Shown here: piece after piece, positions 41,156-43,503 of the stretch
How the letters are laid out: each line of letters begins with the position of its first letter
Position numbering within the stretch: the stretch's first letter is position 1
DNA from: Thermus oshimai DSM 12092
Lineage (GTDB): Bacteria; Deinococcota; Deinococci; Deinococcales; Thermaceae
Assembly (NCBI RefSeq): GCF_000373145.1
Contig: NZ_KB890604.1
Location: forward strand, 2,501 to 46,003
Length of the DNA stretch: 43,503 nucleotides
Direction: 5' to 3'
Made by a program: the position numbers and the translations under genes
Notes under the pieces: generated by a model
Told to the model about the DNA's origin: nothing
The model's database searches: none
The model's input: the letters and a program-made list of their open reading frames with translations, nothing else

Positions 41156-41844
41156 AGGGGAAACCCCTCCTCCAAAAGCCGGGCCTCCACCCGGTTCAGA
41201 GGGTAGTCCACCCGGAAAAACTCCAACTTACGCCCTTCCCAAAGGAGAAAGGCCGCCCCCGGCACCCCGTCCCGGGGCTGACCCACGGAGCCCGGGTTCA
41301 CCAGGGCCCGCACCTTGGGGGAAAGGAGGAGCTCGCCCCCTTGGGGAAAGGCCTGGTGGCGCACCCAAAGCCTCGGCCCCTCCAGGGCCAAAAAGGCCCC
41401 CGCCAGGTGGGTGTGGCCGTGAAGGACCAGCTCCTTCTCCGTGCAGGCGAAGGCCTCCCGGGCGGGGGCCAGGTCGTCCAGGTAGGTGAAGGGGTCGCAG
41501 GGGCTCCCGTGCACCAGAAGGGCCCCCTCCACCTCCTTCTGCCAGGGCCAGCTGGCCAGGTAGTCCAGGTGGCGGCGGGAAAGCCTTTTCCGCTGCCAGG
41601 CCAGGATCTCCAGCACCGGCCCCTCCACGGGCAGCTGCTCCAGAGCCAAAAGCCAGGCGTCGTGGTTGCCCAAGACGCCTTCCGCCCCCACCTCCAGGAG
41701 GAAGTCCAGCACCCGGTCCCCGTCCGGGTAGTAGCCCACCGCGTCCCCCAGGAAGAGGACCCGGTCAAAGGGAGGGGCGGCCTGGAGCACCGCCTCTAGG
41801 GCGGGCCAGTTCCCGTGGATGTCGGCGAGGACCAGGTAGCGCAC
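41122..41844 (-). CDS. Metallophosphoesterase (YfcE/diadenosine tetraphosphatase-like)
   Basis: A 240-residue calcineurin-like phosphoesterase. All metal motifs are present: VLADIHGNWPAL, FLGDAVGYYPD, VLGNHDAW, LLVHGSPCDP and LHGHTHLAG, and NPGSVGQPRDG is typical of the small YfcE group. The substrate is unknown. The start is GTG 41844, 7 bases after TATCCT (41857-41852), a leaderless -10 that overlaps the promoter of the divergent gene. It is translated first in the run to holB and ricT. Confidence 0.9.
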   Translation of the reverse strand: MRYLVLADIHGNWPALEAVLQAAPPFDRVLFLGDAVGYYPDGDRVLDFLLEVGAEGVLGNHDAWLLALEQLPVEGPVLEILAWQRKRLSRRHLDYLASWPWQKEVEGALLVHGSPCDPFTYLDDLAPAREAFACTEKELVLHGHTHLAGAFLALEGPRLWVRHQAFPQGGELLLSPKVRALVNPGSVGQPRDGVPGAAFLLWEGRKLEFFRVDYPLNRVEARLLEEGFPLWLLERLKVGQ

Positions 41845-41867
41845 CGGGCTTAGGATACCATGAGGCC

Positions 41868-42491
41868 ATGACCGAGGCCCTTCTGGAGCGGCTTTACGTG
41901 GACCTCGAGGCCCTCTCGGAGCACGTGCGGGCCGGGTTGGACCCCTTCGGCACCCTCTTCGCCTACCTGGAGGGTGGCCTTGGCGGGGGGACGGTCCTCC
42001 TCCACGCCCCCTACCAGGAGGCCCTCCCCGTGCTCCAGGCCCTAAATGGCCTCGCCTTCCGGGGCCGGATCCTCCTGGCCCTGGACCCCTCCCCCCTTTC
42101 CCCCACCCTGGAGGGCCGCCCCCTCTCGGGCCCCACGGGGGCCCCCCTGGCCCACCTCCTGGTCCAGTTCCGCCCCCAGCGCCTCCTTTTGGCCTTTCCC
42201 GGGGAGGGGCTGGGCCTTTCCTTTCCCGGGGGCAAGGAGACGGAGGAGGGGTGGCGGCCCTTGGAGGCGGAAGGGGAGCCCCTTCTCCTCCGGGTGGAGG
42301 CCCCCACGGGCCTCGTATACCAGGAACGGCGGCTCTACCCCCCGTGGCGTACGGAGAAGCCCCCCGTGGACCTGCCGGAGGGGCCCGGCCCCTACTGGGG
42401 GGCGGTGGGGTGGGCCCTGGGGGTTCCCACCTACGGGGTGGGGCTGGTAAACTTGAGGGCGAACCTGGAGGCCCTCATGCGCCTCTGGTGA
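41868..42491 (+). CDS. Protein of unknown function
   Basis: A 207-residue protein with no motif that I recognise. It has a Gly/Leu-rich central part (GGLGGGTVLLHAPYQEALPVLQAL, HLLVQFRPQRLLLAFPGEG) and no signal peptide or clear membrane helix. The ATG lies 6 bases after TACCAT (41856-41861), a possible leaderless -10. Codon use matches the neighbours. The next gene follows 12 bases later with a Shine-Dalgarno GGGAGGGAG, so the two are probably co-transcribed. Confidence 0.7.
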   Translation: MTEALLERLYVDLEALSEHVRAGLDPFGTLFAYLEGGLGGGTVLLHAPYQEALPVLQALNGLAFRGRILLALDPSPLSPTLEGRPLSGPTGAPLAHLLVQFRPQRLLLAFPGEGLGLSFPGGKETEEGWRPLEAEGEPLLLRVEAPTGLVYQERRLYPPWRTEKPPVDLPEGPGPYWGAVGWALGVPTYGVGLVNLRANLEALMRLW

Positions 42492-42503
42492 AGGGAGGGA
42501 GAG

Positions 42504-42704
42504 ATGGCGTACATCGCGTTTTTTGCCCTGGGCGCGGCCTTGGTGACCTTGCTTTTTTACCTCATCCTGAACCCCCGGGTCCTCACCACGGAAGGGGAGA
42601 CCTTTGACCTGCGCTTTATCTTTTTCATGCTCCTCCTTATCGTTCTCTCCGCGGCCACCGTGGCCCTGATGCTTTGGCTGGGCAAGGCGTACCACCTGCT
42701 CTAG
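42504..42704 (+). CDS. Small two-helix membrane protein
   Basis: A 66-residue protein with two membrane helices (residues about 3-22 and 38-60), AYIAFFALGAALVTLLFYLI and FIFFMLLLIVLSAATVALML, joined by the polar loop TTEGETFDLR. It follows the 207-residue protein by 12 bases with a good ribosome site. The family is not recognised. It is convergent with the PspA-like gene (12-base gap), and a membrane function might relate to that neighbour, by position only. Confidence 0.65.
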   Translation: MAYIAFFALGAALVTLLFYLILNPRVLTTEGETFDLRFIFFMLLLIVLSAATVALMLWLGKAYHLL

Positions 42705-42716
42705 CCTGGGCCCGCT

Positions 42717-43376
42717 TTACTGCCCGAGCTCCTCTTTCAGCCGCTTAAGCTCCTCCTCCACCGCCTTGTCCGCGGACAAGGCGGAGAGTTCTTTTTCCAG
42801 ATCGGCCCCGTCCAGTTCCTTTAGGGCCTCGTGCCGGTCCTCCATGGCCAGGATGCGGGCCTCCATCTCCTCAAAGGCCTCCAGGGCCGGGTGGCCTTCC
42901 AGGCGGGACTCCATGCGCCGCACGGCCTCGGCCGCCTCCACGCCCCGCTTGCGGGCGATGAGGAGCTTCTTGCGGGCCTCCGCCTCCTCAATCTTGGCCT
43001 CGAGGGCCTTGAGCTGGGTCACGAGGCGCTCCACCAAGGCCCGTTGCTCCTCCTCCTGGACCCGGAACCCCTCGGCCAGGTCCAAAGCCCGCTTCTTCCG
43101 CTTCAGGGCCTCCCGGGCGAGGTCCTCCCGGCCCGCCCTCAGGGCCTCCTTGGCCTTCTCCTCCCAGAGCCCGGCCTCCTTCAGGTGGCTTTCCCGCTCC
43201 CTTTGAAGCCTTTTCTCCTCGGCCATGGCCTCCGCCACGCTCTGGCGGGCCTCCTTGAGGGCCTCCTTCATCTCCCTAAGGGCCTCCTCAATGATCTTCT
43301 CCGGATCCTCCGCCCGCCGGAGAAGGTCGTGCAGGTTGGCCCGGATGAGCCGCCCGATCCGGTCTAGTAGGGTCAT
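42717..43376 (-). CDS. pspA: PspA/IM30-family protein
   Basis: A 219-residue, almost entirely helical coiled-coil protein. LLDRIGRLIRANLHDLLRRAEDPEKIIEEALREMKEAL is the classic PspA/Vipp1 N-terminus (landmarks RANL and EDPEKI), followed by long heptad-rich helices. These proteins form membrane-associated ESCRT-III-like assemblies that protect the membrane. No pspF, pspB or pspC is nearby. The ATG at 43376 gives the family start and lies 6 bases after CATACT, so the mRNA may be leaderless. Confidence 0.92.
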   Translation of the reverse strand: MTLLDRIGRLIRANLHDLLRRAEDPEKIIEEALREMKEALKEARQSVAEAMAEEKRLQRERESHLKEAGLWEEKAKEALRAGREDLAREALKRKKRALDLAEGFRVQEEEQRALVERLVTQLKALEAKIEEAEARKKLLIARKRGVEAAEAVRRMESRLEGHPALEAFEEMEARILAMEDRHEALKELDGADLEKELSALSADKAVEEELKRLKEELGQ

Positions 43377-43399
43377 GCCCCCAGTATGCCACACCCCTC

Positions 43400-43428
43400 T
43401 TGACAGTTTGTTTTGTGGGTGGTAGGTT
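43400..43428 (+). promoter_or_regulatory. Promoter pointing out of the window
   Basis: A perfect -35 TTGACA (43400-43405), a 17-base spacer and TAGGTT (43423-43428) face the window end. The following 70 bases contain no start codon in a convincing frame and no gene I recognise, so the product begins beyond the window. A stable RNA is possible because the promoter is close to consensus. Confidence 0.6.
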
Positions 43429-43503
43429 TTTATTTGCGCTGCCCGGAGGGGTGGCGGGGGATCTTGAAAGCTGGGGTGGAGATAGGTAAGCGAGGGGCTA
43501 CTG

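Overview
The window is chromosomal DNA of a Thermus species. The grounds are very high G+C with nearly every third codon base G or C, tightly packed genes that often share start and stop bases, and close resemblance to Thermus thermophilus proteins I know (PII, DNA polymerase III delta-prime, TrpE/TrpG, arsenate reductase, cytochrome c-552). It is close to, but apparently not identical with, T. thermophilus: delta-prime and the c-552-like protein differ from the sequences I remember. No rRNA, insertion sequence, prophage or CRISPR array was seen. The only accessory-looking pieces are a PIN-type toxin-antitoxin pair and an A+T-rich stretch upstream of amtB.

Layout. 1-4.2 kb: a partial unknown gene, then minus-strand genes for plsX, thioredoxin, an S1-domain protein and a run phhB - thioesterase - DCC protein - mutM - folK. 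4.25-4.4 kb: initiator tRNA-fMet, with a promoter whose -35 element is nearly the same bases as the -35 of the divergent priA gene. 4.4-7.9 kb: priA (helicase motifs lost), alr, a small unknown gene. 7.9-11.4 kb: minus-strand amtB - glnB - hrcA - moaD/moaE fusion - membrane protein. 11.4-11.6 kb: A+T-rich intergenic region with a 46-base near-perfect palindrome. 11.6-18.5 kb: AlbA-type regulator, trmL, phosphoesterase, deacetylase, acetyltransferase, a degenerate histidine-phosphatase homologue, a lipid kinase and a TPR-like protein. 18.4-20.4 kb: MFS transporter and toxin-antitoxin. 20.4-30.1 kb: thrS, PaaX-like regulator, solute-binding protein, lipoprotein, dxs, metallo-beta-lactamase-fold protein, exported protein, radical SAM protein, c-type cytochrome. 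30.1-33.2 kb: trpL-trpE-trpG-trpD with an attenuator. 33.2-39.3 kb: hotdog thioesterase, pepF, arsC, ubiE/menG and two nucleoside-type ABC permeases. 39.3-43.4 kb: small unknown gene, ricT (yaaT), holB, phosphoesterase, two unknown genes and a PspA-like protein. The window ends downstream of a good plus-strand promoter that points out of it.

How it works together. Most genes are housekeeping: lipid (plsX, lipid kinase), folate/pterin (folK, phhB), cell wall (alr), DNA replication and repair (priA, holB, mutM), isoprenoid and quinone (dxs, ubiE/menG), tryptophan (trpEGD), molybdopterin (moaD/E), translation (tRNA-fMet, thrS, trmL) and ammonium sensing (amtB-glnB).

The commonest regulatory pattern is a TANNNT-like -10 hexamer placed 6-8 bases before ATG or GTG, which predicts leaderless mRNAs. 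It precedes at least fifteen genes here, including the 11-residue Trp-Trp-Trp leader peptide of the trp operon. Strongest leads: the palindrome and AlbA-type regulator beside amtB-glnB; the shared -35 between tRNA-fMet and priA; the leaderless trp attenuator; the helicase-dead PriA; a histidine phosphatase lacking its catalytic residues; and a toxin-antitoxin operator candidate overlapping the thrS promoter.
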